Program-made: the position numbers and the translations under genes
Notes under the pieces: model-generated
Told to the model about the DNA's origin: nothing
The model's input: only the letters and a program-made list of their open reading frames with translations
Databases searched by the model: none
Source of the DNA: Gammaproteobacteria bacterium RIFCSPHIGHO2_12_FULL_37_14
Lineage (GTDB): Bacteria > Pseudomonadota > Gammaproteobacteria > DSM-16500
DNA: 64,000 nt
NCBI GenBank assembly: GCA_001801485.1
Contig: MGXV01000020.1
Span: forward strand, 94,020-158,019
Direction of reading: 5' to 3'
Part shown: positions 28,031-36,896 of the stretch, piece by piece
How the letters are laid out: each line of letters opens with the position of its first letter
How positions within the stretch are numbered: the stretch's first letter is position 1

Positions 28031-29163
28031 TATTTTTTACCTATAAAAAATCCTTGGATAGTCTGAATCACTCTCGTTACTTCATCATCTGTTAACTCTG
28101 GATAGACGGGTAAACTCAGCATTTGTTGAGCCAAACGCTCCGCAACGGGAAAATCACCTTTTCTGTAACCCAAGTCAGCAGCAGCAAGTTGCAAGTGTAA
28201 AGGGATAGGATAATGAACCTTAGTTTCAATACCCCTCTCTTGTAAATAATGCATTAATAGCTCACGTTCATGGGTTAAAATAACAAAGTTATGATATACC
28301 GAGAAATCGCTTTCGTTGTCCACTGGAACTTTAACAAAGTCACATAAATTTTCCTGGTACAATCTAGCCGTCTCTCTTCGTCGTTCATTCCATTTATTTA
28401 AATATTTCATACCTATCAAAGCAATTTTAGCTTGCACACTGTCTAAGCGAGAATTCAGCCCCCATTTAATGCAAGTATCGCGATCTAGCAATCCATGATT
28501 TCGTATTAATTTTAACTGGTTATACAGATCTTCATTATTTGTGGTGATAACCCCGCCATCACCATAAACATGTAAATTTTTCAAAGGATGCAGGCTAAAA
28601 CAACCCACATCACCAATAACACCTGTCATTTTACCCTGGCATTTCGCACCAATAGACTGCGCTGCATCCTCTATTACTGCTAAAGAATGATAATTAGCAA
28701 TTTTCGTTATTGCCTCCATATCAGCCGGCCTACCCGTCAGATGGACAGGAATAATTGCTTTGGTTTTTTTTGTAATAAGCTTTTCTAAACTTTTAACGTC
28801 TATATTTAAATCATCTCTCACATCACAAAACACTGGTTTTGCATTGACTGCGACTACTGCTCCAGCAGTAGCAACAAAAGAATTAACAGGCACGATAACT
28901 TCGTCGCCCGCACCAACTTTTAATACTTTTAAGGCTAGTATAATAGCATCTGTACCGTTAGCTACACCAAGTACATGGCGACAATCTAAATATTGTGCGA
29001 GTGAATGTTCGAACTCTTCTACAACCTCGCCTAATATATAAGAACCGGACGCGAGCACATCGTCCACTCCCATAGAAACTTCCATTTTTAATGAAGCATA
29101 ACGCCTCTTAAAATCGACGAACGGAATGACGGTATTCTGCAGCTTGGCTTGATTTGAAATCAT
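28030..29163 (-). CDS. DegT/DnrJ/EryC1 sugar aminotransferase (copy 2)
   Basis: 377 aa. GVANGTDAIILALK (PLP phosphate region), VIEDAAQSIGA with D166 and FSLHPLKNLHVYGDGGVI with the Schiff-base K195 identify a PLP-dependent sugar aminotransferase. It shares the HPLKNL(H/N)V(Y/W)GDGG motif with the upstream copy and overlaps it by 4 bases (ATGA). Enzymes of this kind aminate nucleotide keto-sugars at C3 or C4; two in tandem may act on different positions. Confidence 0.88.
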   Translation of the reverse strand: MISNQAKLQNTVIPFVDFKRRYASLKMEVSMGVDDVLASGSYILGEVVEEFEHSLAQYLDCRHVLGVANGTDAIILALKVLKVGAGDEVIVPVNSFVATAGAVVAVNAKPVFCDVRDDLNIDVKSLEKLITKKTKAIIPVHLTGRPADMEAITKIANYHSLAVIEDAAQSIGAKCQGKMTGVIGDVGCFSLHPLKNLHVYGDGGVITTNNEDLYNQLKLIRNHGLLDRDTCIKWGLNSRLDSVQAKIALIGMKYLNKWNERRRETARLYQENLCDFVKVPVDNESDFSVYHNFVILTHERELLMHYLQERGIETKVHYPIPLHLQLAAADLGYRKGDFPVAERLAQQMLSLPVYPELTDDEVTRVIQTIQGFFIGKK

Positions 29164-30317
29164 GCGTAAAATTCCTGGATAGAGTATATAACGTGATTCA
29201 ATTCTTCCTCTGAAACAAATTCATGCACAGGCAATGAAAGGGTATGCTTTGCCATTTGCTCACAGACCGGGAAATCGCCTACTTTATAACCTAAATATTT
29301 AGCAGCTGGTTGTAAATGCATAGGCACAGGATAATGCACTTTTGCATCAATCCCTCTTTCTATAAGAAATGTCTGTAATTCATCTCTATTTTCACATTGA
29401 ATACAATACAGATGGTAAACTTGTTTTATGTATTCTTCACGCATTGGAACTCGAACACCTGCTATTTGTGATAAATACTTATCATAATAAGCTGCATGAT
29501 TAATTCGAGCTTGGGTAATAAAATCTAATTTTTTCAACAAATGTGAAGCAACCACTGCCTGTAAAGTATCAAGTCTAGAATTAAATGAAAACATGATGCA
29601 TTCATCACGGCCTTTAAGCCCATGATTTCTCATTAATTTTAAACGATCAGATAATTTATCTGAATTCGTTACAATAATACCGCCATCACCCCAGACATTT
29701 AAGTTTTTAAGTGGGTGAAAACTAAAACACCCGAGATGACCAAGTGACCCGGCTGGCTTGCCATGATAAGTGGCTTGTACCGCATGGCAGGCGTCTTCAA
29801 CTACAGATAGCCCGTGTCGATCTGCAATTGACATAATGCTTGTCATGTCACATGGTTTTCCTGCCCAATGTACTGGCAGAATCGCTCTTGTTTTTGGGGT
29901 AACTCTTGACTCAACCTCCTCTGGATTTATATTGTAATCATTAAGAATATCAGCAAAAACAGGTTTCGCCCCTGCAGTAACAATTGCCCCAATAGTCGCA
30001 TAGAATGTAAACGGCGTTGTAATAACTTCATCACCCTCACCAATTCCTAATGCTTTTAGGCTTAAAAATAGAGCATCTGTTCCGCTCCCGACGCCAACAG
30101 CATGTTTTGCTGCCACTATTTCTTTAAATTCATCTTCAAATTGATTAACCGCCTCACCCAATGTGAAATCGCCATCCACAACTACTTTTTTAAGCTTATC
30201 AAAAATGGCCTCATAATCAGCAAATTGTTGTTGTAAATAATTGTGATTAATCGGTAATTTTCCCGTCTTCTCATATTGTTCTGGTAAGAAGTTTTTTATT
30301 GCTAGTGCAGAATTCAT
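29160..30317 (-). CDS. DegT/DnrJ/EryC1 sugar aminotransferase (copy 1), first gene of LPS block B
   Basis: A PLP aminotransferase of ~385 aa: GVGSGTDALFLSLK, VVEDACHAVQA and FSFHPLKNLNVWGDGGII with the catalytic lysine. The open frame reaches 30359, but the ATG at 30317 has a GAGTG ribosome-site-like sequence just upstream and begins close to where related proteins begin, so it is preferred; the longer form (399 aa) cannot be excluded. It is promoter-proximal in block B, behind a leader with an ops element. Confidence 0.86.
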   Translation of the reverse strand: MNSALAIKNFLPEQYEKTGKLPINHNYLQQQFADYEAIFDKLKKVVVDGDFTLGEAVNQFEDEFKEIVAAKHAVGVGSGTDALFLSLKALGIGEGDEVITTPFTFYATIGAIVTAGAKPVFADILNDYNINPEEVESRVTPKTRAILPVHWAGKPCDMTSIMSIADRHGLSVVEDACHAVQATYHGKPAGSLGHLGCFSFHPLKNLNVWGDGGIIVTNSDKLSDRLKLMRNHGLKGRDECIMFSFNSRLDTLQAVVASHLLKKLDFITQARINHAAYYDKYLSQIAGVRVPMREEYIKQVYHLYCIQCENRDELQTFLIERGIDAKVHYPVPMHLQPAAKYLGYKVGDFPVCEQMAKHTLSLPVHEFVSEEELNHVIYSIQEFYA

Positions 30318-30464
30318 ATTACACTCGATTAAATGACGTTGATTTGTAAATATATTCAAGAACTAGACTATGGCTAATTCATTTTCGCTACCCATCGGTC
30401 GTTCATCTTTCGACGATTGTTGAAATAGAGCTGTTGGTTGCTTCAATCAAAATTTTATATTACA

Positions 30465-30475
30465 ACGCTACCGCC
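30465..30475 (-). promoter_or_regulatory. ops (JUMPstart-type) element in leader of LPS block B
   Basis: Minus-strand GGCGGTAGCGT, the exact ops core, here within AGGGCGGTAGCGTTGT. It lies about 45-50 bases after the predicted start of transcription and ahead of the first aminotransferase gene. Together with the identical element at 10376 it marks both long LPS operons as likely RfaH targets. Confidence 0.82.
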
Positions 30476-30524
30476 CTACGAAAATAGGGTTCGCATAAGA
30501 TCCACATAGGCACAATGAGTCCAA

Positions 30525-30552
30525 AGTCTATCTCATAACCTAAAAATGTCAA
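30525..30552 (-). promoter_or_regulatory. Predicted sigma70 promoter for LPS block B
   Basis: Minus-strand TTGACA (30547-30552), a 16-base spacer and TAGACT (30525-30530). The design matches the block A promoter, including a T-run directly after the -35 box. The start should lie near 30518, leaving a leader of roughly 150-200 bases that contains the ops element. Confidence 0.62.
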
Positions 30553-30685
30553 CACCATAGTGGATTACGCACAGGGCCTACGGTCAGGTCGCATTGACAG
30601 GCATTGTATGAATCCAGTAGCATCGGGGCCTTGAATTATTTTCCGTCTCAAACGAATGCCAAAAACGGAAACGAGGGAACGTGCA

Positions 30686-31327
30686 ATGAACATACTTGCT
30701 GTCGGCGCGCATTGGGATGATATCGAGCTCGGATGCAGCTTAACTTTAAAAAGATTAAAGGATAAAGGGCATACTATTTTCTCCGTAGTAGTCTGCAGTT
30801 CCAAGTATGGCGAAAATGCAAATGAAGGCATGGCGGAAGACGAAGCTTTAAAATGCGGGCTGAATGCATTCCGATTAATTGGGGCAGAATATATTCCAAC
30901 TCCCAAAGAACCCAATAGTCTATTTGCATACAACAAGAAAGCAATGCAGGTTCTCGAAAATGTCGCTAATAAACATAAAATCGACACCGTATTCACGCAT
31001 TGGTTTGGAGATATAAATACAGATCATCAAACAGTCTGGGAAATATCTCGAACGGCGTTTAGAAACGTGAGAAATTTCCTCATGTACCGATCTAATTCAT
31101 ATAGCGACCATGTCAATATCTTCGAACCGAACGTATTTTTTAGCTATGATAATGAAGAATACAAACTTAAAGAAAAACTGCTTTCGCAATATGGGCCGGA
31201 ATGGATCCGAAGACAAGCGCGCTGGAAAAGAGAAATCTTTGAGAGAGAAAGACATTGGGGGTTTTTGTCTGGGAATGAGTATGCCGAAGGGTTCCAAATA
31301 AGCAAACTCGTTGATTTTATTGTATGA
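30686..31327 (+). CDS. PIG-L/LmbE-family deacetylase
   Basis: 213 aa from the ATG at 30686, which has GAGGG nine bases upstream; the frame extends to 30656 but that adds only MPKTETRERA. The N-terminus MNILAVGAHWDDIELGC has the AHxDD zinc motif (H9, D11, D12), and THWFGDINTDHQTVWE supplies the second zinc histidine (HxxH). The family removes N-acetyl groups from GlcNAc-type sugars. It lies on the opposite strand to LPS block B and forms a two-gene unit with the acyltransferase that follows, so de-acetylation followed by re-acylation of an amino sugar is a plausible pathway. Confidence 0.88.
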   Translation: MNILAVGAHWDDIELGCSLTLKRLKDKGHTIFSVVVCSSKYGENANEGMAEDEALKCGLNAFRLIGAEYIPTPKEPNSLFAYNKKAMQVLENVANKHKIDTVFTHWFGDINTDHQTVWEISRTAFRNVRNFLMYRSNSYSDHVNIFEPNVFFSYDNEEYKLKEKLLSQYGPEWIRRQARWKREIFERERHWGFLSGNEYAEGFQISKLVDFIV

Positions 31328-31349
31328 AGCTTACGAGCGAGAATCTATC

Positions 31350-32144
31350 GTGTTAAATACTAAGCATACTCATGGTGAAAAAGTTCAGATTAAGAAAGAC
31401 CCGATAATCGGTCATAACGTCATCTTTGTAGGCGATATTCTAATCGGCAACAACTGCAAAATCGGCAATAATGTCATTTTAAGATCTGTTTCAATCGGCG
31501 ATAACTCTATCGTAGAAGATAATTCGATTCTCGGTTATGAAACCATCACTGGGCATTATTACGATCAGCAACGTTCCCTAAAGGAAAATGCTCACTCTAA
31601 GGACGCTGGATATAAAGTGATTGTTGGGAAAAATGTCTTAATCAGAACAGGTGTCACTATCTATTGTGGCGCAACTATCGGCGATAATTGTTGGATAAAC
31701 CATAATGCCATAGTGAGAGAAGGAGCGATCATAGCGGATGACACGTCTATTGGCTCACACACCCTTATTGAGAATAAGGTTTCAATAGGAAAAAGGTGCG
31801 CTATCCATAATCATGTGATGATTTGCGGTGAAACAATTATAGAGCCGTATGTGTTTATCGGTCCCAACGCGACATTCACTAATAATTCACCGATAGGACA
31901 TTTAAGAGATCTTCCATCAACCATTCGGGGACCAAAATTGCGCTTAGGATGTGCCATAGGGGGAGGCGCGACGCTTTGTCCAGGCGTTGAAATAGGCCAA
32001 GAAGCCATCGTGGCCGCCGGCGCCACAGTGACCAAAGATGTCGAGTCAAGGATAATCGTCGCAGGAAGCCCCGCAAAAAAAATAAAAGACGTTGACCCGC
32101 AAAGCTTCATAAAAAAAGAATTTCGTGATCTGTATGGTGTCTAA
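31350..32144 (+). CDS. Left-handed beta-helix (hexapeptide repeat) acyltransferase
   Basis: About 264 aa. Many hexapeptide repeats run through almost the entire length (IGHNVIFVGDILIGNNCKIG, then IGDNSIVEDNSILG, IGDNCWINHNAIVREGAII, IGGGATLCPGVEIGQEAIV, ending VAGSPAKKIK), which is the LbetaH fold of sugar N-acyltransferases. The frame is open back to a TTG at 31311 overlapping the PIG-L gene; the GTG at 31350 is preferred, though neither has a strong ribosome site. The insertion loop YYDQQRSLKENAHSKDAGY is unlike simple acetyltransferases. It converges on gmhB with 4-base overlapping ends. Confidence 0.83.
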   Translation: MLNTKHTHGEKVQIKKDPIIGHNVIFVGDILIGNNCKIGNNVILRSVSIGDNSIVEDNSILGYETITGHYYDQQRSLKENAHSKDAGYKVIVGKNVLIRTGVTIYCGATIGDNCWINHNAIVREGAIIADDTSIGSHTLIENKVSIGKRCAIHNHVMICGETIIEPYVFIGPNATFTNNSPIGHLRDLPSTIRGPKLRLGCAIGGGATLCPGVEIGQEAIVAAGATVTKDVESRIIVAGSPAKKIKDVDPQSFIKKEFRDLYGV

Positions 32145-32674
32145 AAAACACCCCCAAGAATCCAGCGGGCCACAAGAGTTAAAGAACTAGCAGTAAAATC
32201 AGAAGTAACTGGAATTTTCTCTTGATAACTCTGTCGTATCCAACTCGTTTTGCACCCAGCTTGCTGGCCAGCTTCAATATCTTTCCATCTATCACCAACC
32301 ATGAAGCTTTGACCCAAATCAATCTGGTGTTGCTCTGCTGCTTGCAGCAATAATCCAGGCAAGGGTTTACGGCAAAAACATTGGTCAGCATCATCGTGAT
32401 AACATACTCGGATTTCATCTAGAGGAAGTTGCGTCATTAATTGGGCGTTAATTGCCTCAACCACCGCCCGTGAAGTTGTGCCTCGGGACACATCGGGTTG
32501 ATTAGTTGCCCCAATTAATAAAAATCCCGCTGATTTCAACATAGTCAATGCACTCAGCGCATCATTCGGGATAGCCAACTCAGTCACTGAGCGAGGAGGA
32601 TAGGGCTTGCCATTAATGATAATAACATTATTTAAAACCCCGTCTCTATCGAGAAATATAGCTTTACGTTTCAC
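32141..32674 (-). CDS. gmhB: D,D-heptose 1,7-bisphosphate phosphatase (HAD-IIIA)
   Basis: 177 aa from a GTG at 32672-32674 that overlaps the upstream gmhA TGA (GTGA); the longer frame to 32737 would overlap gmhA by 67 bases and adds residues before the first HAD strand. FLDRDGVLN gives the nucleophile pair D9/D11, ATNQPDVSRG motif II, CYHDDADQCFCRKPLPG the zinc-binding loop diagnostic of GmhB, and MVGDRWKDIEAG the terminal acidic motif. It dephosphorylates C7 of heptose 1,7-bisphosphate in the cytoplasm. Confidence 0.9.
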   Translation of the reverse strand: MKRKAIFLDRDGVLNNVIIINGKPYPPRSVTELAIPNDALSALTMLKSAGFLLIGATNQPDVSRGTTSRAVVEAINAQLMTQLPLDEIRVCYHDDADQCFCRKPLPGLLLQAAEQHQIDLGQSFMVGDRWKDIEAGQQAGCKTSWIRQSYQEKIPVTSDFTASSLTLVARWILGGVF

Positions 32675-33267
32675 CTGACTGATTCCCACTTGGTTTGTGC
32701 TATTTTTAGCTTGGGGTGTGACACTAATAAATGCCATATGACACCTTGAAACGCCTCCGCATGAGGTGTGGTATTTTCGACATTAACTGTAGGAATGATA
32801 ACGCAGGCATCGGCTACTGTTGCTGTGTAACCGCCATCTCGCCCAACAATGCCAATAATTTTTGATCCGACTTTTTTAGCATATTGTAAGGCGGATACTA
32901 AATTAGGGCTGACATTTTTTTCCATATTACCGCCGCCAACTGATAATATCAGTAAAGTATCTTTCGCTTTCAATCGGCTAACTTCTAGCCATTTGGAAAA
33001 AATAGTTGCCCACCCTTCATCATTGGTACGTGCAGTTAACTCAGACACATTATCGGTGGGGGTATAGGACTCAATATCCACAATTTTACGGAAATCATTC
33101 ACTGCATGCGATGCATTGGCTGCACTGCCGCCTACACCTAAAATAAATAATCGACCTTCGTTTTCACGAGTATTAGCTAATAGATCGACTGAGCGCTCGA
33201 TTTGTTGAGTATCAAGTTTGCCAATGATTTGATTGGCCTCAGTTAGGTATTGCTGGATGAATTGCAT
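32671..33267 (-). CDS. gmhA: Sedoheptulose-7-phosphate isomerase, SIS domain
   Basis: 198 aa, the normal GmhA length. GVGGSAANASHAVNDFRK and LILSVGGGNMEKNVSPNLV are the SIS sugar-phosphate motifs, with VENTTPHAEAFQGVIWHLL at the C-terminus. It converts sedoheptulose 7-phosphate to D-glycero-D-manno-heptose 7-phosphate, the first step of ADP/GDP-heptose synthesis. It overlaps the end of the OafA-like acyltransferase gene by 29 bases and gmhB by 4. Confidence 0.9.
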   Translation of the reverse strand: MQFIQQYLTEANQIIGKLDTQQIERSVDLLANTRENEGRLFILGVGGSAANASHAVNDFRKIVDIESYTPTDNVSELTARTNDEGWATIFSKWLEVSRLKAKDTLLILSVGGGNMEKNVSPNLVSALQYAKKVGSKIIGIVGRDGGYTATVADACVIIPTVNVENTTPHAEAFQGVIWHLLVSHPKLKIAQTKWESVR

Positions 33268-35191
33268 ACTTACCCCTTAGAATAGGTTGCTGATTTATCT
33301 GCTCTAATAACTTCTTGGCAAACAGAAGCGAGCTGGCTTCAGTAAGGTGTCCATAGTCCCAAGCAGTTGGTTCAAGTCTGCCATTAAGCTCAGCAACAGA
33401 TTGACACGCGCCGTTTTTATTGCACACCGCATCTAATATTGACAGAAATGACACTCCATTCTTCATGGCAGATAACCGTAGTTTTTCGTCTAACAGCTCC
33501 AATTCAGCAAACCTCGGGTTGTAAACATACGCCCTTTTCTCTAATGATATTCCCCTTGTTAGCATATATATTGGCAAACTAATTGGCCATTGAGGCACAC
33601 TGCCAATGATATACACTTTAGATGAAGTAGATGCCTTCATTATACGATTAATAGTCCTAGCAATACCTAGACCTAGATTCTGATCGCCGTACCTAGACCA
33701 ATTCGCGTGCAGCATAATTATGCTTGGCTTAATATGTTCAACCTCGCGTAAAATAAAGTCATTAATATTTTTACACTGTGGGCGATTACCCAATACAACA
33801 TCCATTATTGGTGGGCAAGCACTGGCAGTGTACTGCACTACATTTGGCATTATCGCGCGCAATCCACTTGATAAAGCGGCCGCGTTCGAATCACCCCATA
33901 TTAACAATATACTTTTCTCTTTAGCCACTTCTTTACATTTTGGAGAAAAGTCCTTATAGCTTTGATTCGGCTTTAAGTCACATTCACCTTCTCGGTAGAG
34001 AGAGGAAAAATTATATTTAGTATATAACTCCAGCTTTTTTTGTTCAGTTGATAATCTATTAAAGCCCCCACCTATAACAGCCCCATCCCTGATATGTCCA
34101 TATATTCCTGACGCAATAATAATCACGCTTAATAAAAAAACGAAGAGAAAAAAGTACCTCTTCCTTATATTTTTCTTATCTCTAAATGGAATTTCAATAT
34201 ATTTCCAACTGAAATAGGCAAGAATCAGAGAGCACCCTGACATAAGTAAAAAAAATGACGGATTGACAATGTTTAAACGAATTCTGGCAAAAGCAAACAA
34301 TGGCTGATGCCATAGATAAGCGCTATAACTGATCAATCCAACACCAACAAACAATTTACAACCGAGCAACCTCCCTACAAGGGTCTGTGATGTAGCAAAT
34401 ACAATCACACACCCCGCTCCTAACGTTGCCGCTAGTGTAAACAGGCTCGGGAATGGAGCATTTTTATCATTCAAAAAAACTGAGTAAGCGATTAGCAGCA
34501 CCCCGACAAGACCGCCGAGCTGGCTAATTTTTTCTATTGTATTATTTTTTGGCTTGTTTGTGATACAAAAAGCTATCAAAGCACCAATTAAAAGCTCCCA
34601 GCCCCGCGTTGGCAAAAGGTAGAATGTTAGCATAGGCATATTAAGCGCTCCCCACTGTGCCAGAGCAAAGCTAATAATGGTTATTAGAAGAAGGCAACTA
34701 ACAACCCATTTTTTTCCAGCACCCCAAATGAGCAATAAAAATAGGGGAAACAACAAATAGTATTGCTCTTCAACTGCCAAGCTCCATGTGTGTAACAGAG
34801 GTTGCAGCTCCGTATCTACGTTGAAATACCCGCTTCCTCTCCAAAAAAAAATATTTGATGCAAAGGTAGTGGCTGCAATTAAGCTATCAGAAAAATTCTT
34901 CATATAACTTGGCCACATCCACAGCCAAGCAAAAGGTAAGCACGCTAACATCACAAATAACAGCGCGGGGAGTATTCGTCTTGCTCTGCGTTCATAAAAT
35001 CGGGCAAGAGTAAAGACACCCAGTTGTTTCTCAGCAATTATAATGGATGTAATTAAGTAACCACTTATGACAAAAAATATATCTACACCAACAAAACCAC
35101 CGCTAAATGCTCGAAAGCCAGCATGAAAAAGAATAACTGGTATCACTGCTATGGCTCTTAAACCATCGATTTCTCGTCTATGGCTCATCAT
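33239..35191 (-). CDS. OafA/YrhL-type membrane acyltransferase with SGNH domain
   Basis: 650 aa. The N-terminal ~340 residues form the acyltransferase-3 membrane domain: REIDGLRAIAVIPVILFHAG with its conserved R/H pair, GGFVGVDIFFVISGYLI, RRARRILPALLF and about ten hydrophobic segments. Residues ~410-640 form a periplasmic SGNH/GDSL-like domain with LLIWGDSNAAALSSGL and a late DYGHLTEASS carrying Asp/His. Such proteins O-acetylate O-antigen or peptidoglycan sugars. A T9 run on the coding strand (34845-34853) lies in the membrane domain. Confidence 0.92.
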   Translation of the reverse strand: MMSHRREIDGLRAIAVIPVILFHAGFRAFSGGFVGVDIFFVISGYLITSIIIAEKQLGVFTLARFYERRARRILPALLFVMLACLPFAWLWMWPSYMKNFSDSLIAATTFASNIFFWRGSGYFNVDTELQPLLHTWSLAVEEQYYLLFPLFLLLIWGAGKKWVVSCLLLITIISFALAQWGALNMPMLTFYLLPTRGWELLIGALIAFCITNKPKNNTIEKISQLGGLVGVLLIAYSVFLNDKNAPFPSLFTLAATLGAGCVIVFATSQTLVGRLLGCKLFVGVGLISYSAYLWHQPLFAFARIRLNIVNPSFFLLMSGCSLILAYFSWKYIEIPFRDKKNIRKRYFFLFVFLLSVIIIASGIYGHIRDGAVIGGGFNRLSTEQKKLELYTKYNFSSLYREGECDLKPNQSYKDFSPKCKEVAKEKSILLIWGDSNAAALSSGLRAIMPNVVQYTASACPPIMDVVLGNRPQCKNINDFILREVEHIKPSIIMLHANWSRYGDQNLGLGIARTINRIMKASTSSKVYIIGSVPQWPISLPIYMLTRGISLEKRAYVYNPRFAELELLDEKLRLSAMKNGVSFLSILDAVCNKNGACQSVAELNGRLEPTAWDYGHLTEASSLLFAKKLLEQINQQPILRGKYAIHPAIPN

Positions 35192-35211
35192 AAATTATTA
35201 GCTATAACCCT

Positions 35212-35916
35212 TTAGGCAAGATATCCTGCCAACTCCTCAACCCCAACAAACGACCCCACCTCATAAAACCGCTCTTTAACTTCAAACGCAGCTAATTGAT
35301 TTCGGCTTAACAACTCTTGATACACTTCCGCAAGATCAGCAACATTGCCATCGGTCATAGAAGAGGTAAATACTGATTTATTAAAAACCCCTAGCCCATA
35401 GTCAATATAGTGCATTTGTGCTGTTTGTCGCCTTTTATCATAAGCCAGTATTCGACCATCAGAAAACTCAATATTACTCTTATCCCATTGACCATGGTTA
35501 TGAAACACCGTCATTAATGCTTTTTTTGCACTCACCAAAAACGACGATTGAACTGCAGCATAATTACAAGGCAAATAAGAGTCGCCATAGAGTACAAAAA
35601 ACGATTCATCAAGCAAGTCTGCAGCATGCCTAATCGACCCTGCTGTGCCTAACAAGGTGGGACCATCAAATGAATAAGAGACCGACAGGCCAAAACGATG
35701 GCCATCTTCGACATAATCAACAACTTGTTCGCCTAGGTAACCAACGCACATCACCACTTTTTTTATGCCACTCTTCTGTAATAACCGAAGCTGATGAGCC
35801 ACAAAAGGTTCGCCATTCACATCTACCAATGATTTAGGCATGGTGTGAGTGATGGGGCGCAATCTAGTCGCTAGGCCGCCGGCTAAAATAACCACAGAAA
35901 ATGGTACGATACTCAT
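35212..35916 (-). CDS. hddC: D-glycero-alpha-D-manno-heptose 1-phosphate guanylyltransferase
   Basis: 234-aa nucleotidyltransferase: VILAGGLATRLRPIT (9-23), MPKSLVDVNGEPF with the conserved lysine (K28), LYGDSYL metal aspartate and a C-terminal FYEVGSFVGVEEL. The order hddA-hddC-gmhA-gmhB in the same operon supports GDP-heptose specificity over the more common glucose- or mannose-1-phosphate activities. It overlaps hddA by 4 bases. Confidence 0.86.
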   Translation of the reverse strand: MSIVPFSVVILAGGLATRLRPITHTMPKSLVDVNGEPFVAHQLRLLQKSGIKKVVMCVGYLGEQVVDYVEDGHRFGLSVSYSFDGPTLLGTAGSIRHAADLLDESFFVLYGDSYLPCNYAAVQSSFLVSAKKALMTVFHNHGQWDKSNIEFSDGRILAYDKRRQTAQMHYIDYGLGVFNKSVFTSSMTDGNVADLAEVYQELLSRNQLAAFEVKERFYEVGSFVGVEELAGYLA

Positions 35917-36896
35917 GACTGTGCAATAACCTGTGTGCCAGAAAAGTCAAAACGAAAACGCACTTCTTGAAGGCCTGCTTGGCGCATAGCATGTCTTAAC
36001 TCTGCTTTGTCATCAGCATAGAACATTAAAAAACCGCCGCCACCAGCGCCAATCATTTTCCCGCCTAACGCACCATGATTGCGTGCAATGGCATACCACT
36101 CATCAATTGTATTATTACTCATTTGGCCAGAGCGTTGCTTCTTGTGTTCCCAGTGTACATTCATCAGATCAGCAAACTGATGCAAATCACCATTTTCTAA
36201 TGCATCTTTGCTTTTGAAGCCCAATTCTTTAACAAAATGGAGATTAGCAATCATGTCTTGATTTTTTTCTTTACTTTTAGAATCTTGTTCTTTGAGAATT
36301 TCAGATGCAGAACGTGAGTAACCCGTAAAAAATAATAATAAATTATCTTCTAAGTTAAATAGTGTTTCTTGATCAATTTTTAATGGCCATGCGTCTACTT
36401 GATCATTAGGTAAAAAGTTAAAACAGGTAATTCCACCATAGGCAGCAATATATTGGTCCTGTTTACCAATTGGCTCGTTAAGCAAGTTCAATTCAATATG
36501 GCAAGCTTCTTCTGCAAGTTCTCGGGGATGGATTAAATTTTTCTTTAACGTATGTAACGCTTTTAAAAGTGCCGTCGTAAAACTACCTGACGAACCTAAA
36601 CCTGTCCCCGAGGGAATATCTGCCATACTGGTGATTTCTAAATGAGGGGCTTCTATTTTTACATGTTTTAATGACTCACGAATAATGGGATGTTCTACCT
36701 TATGAATAGAGTCGACGCGCTCAAGCTTAGAATATTTAACAATCAGTTCTTTAATAAAAGTTTGATGCAAAGTGATATAAACATATTTATCAATGGCTGC
36801 CGCAATCAAAAACCCGCTATGATCACGGTAATAAGATGGTAGATCCGTCCCACCACCCCCTAAAGAAATGCGTAAAGGACTACGTACAATAATCAT
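35913..36896 (-). CDS. hddA: D-glycero-alpha-D-manno-heptose 7-phosphate kinase (GHMP)
   Basis: 327-aa GHMP kinase. RSPLRISLGGGGTDLPSYY (5-23) is the characteristic N-terminus, IPSGTGLGSSGSFTTALL the ATP loop and KMIGAGGGGFLMFYAD the third GHMP motif. It phosphorylates C1 of heptose 7-phosphate. With gmhA, gmhB and hddC it completes the GDP-D-glycero-alpha-D-manno-heptose route. It overlaps the upstream oxidoreductase by 17 bases. Confidence 0.9.
   Translation of the reverse strand: MIIVRSPLRISLGGGGTDLPSYYRDHSGFLIAAAIDKYVYITLHQTFIKELIVKYSKLERVDSIHKVEHPIIRESLKHVKIEAPHLEITSMADIPSGTGLGSSGSFTTALLKALHTLKKNLIHPRELAEEACHIELNLLNEPIGKQDQYIAAYGGITCFNFLPNDQVDAWPLKIDQETLFNLEDNLLLFFTGYSRSASEILKEQDSKSKEKNQDMIANLHFVKELGFKSKDALENGDLHQFADLMNVHWEHKKQRSGQMSNNTIDEWYAIARNHGALGGKMIGAGGGGFLMFYADDKAELRHAMRQAGLQEVRFRFDFSGTQVIAQS

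Larger units (their letters stand above)
30318..30685. other. Divergent intergenic region (368 bases)
   Basis: This gene-free stretch holds the minus-strand block B leader with its ops element and promoter. On the plus strand TTGACA (30594-30599) followed after 18 bases by TAGCAT (30618-30623) is a weak candidate promoter for the PIG-L gene, and GAGGG (30673-30677) is its ribosome site. I see no RNA gene in it. Confidence 0.5.

Noticed and set aside
30565..30996. 143-aa minus-strand open frame over the PIG-L gene
   Set aside because: It is antisense to a clear PIG-L gene and lacks recognisable motifs.
32141..32737. Longer gmhB start overlapping gmhA by 67 bases
   Set aside because: The GTGA junction at 32671-32674 and the normal GmhB N-terminus argue for the GTG start.
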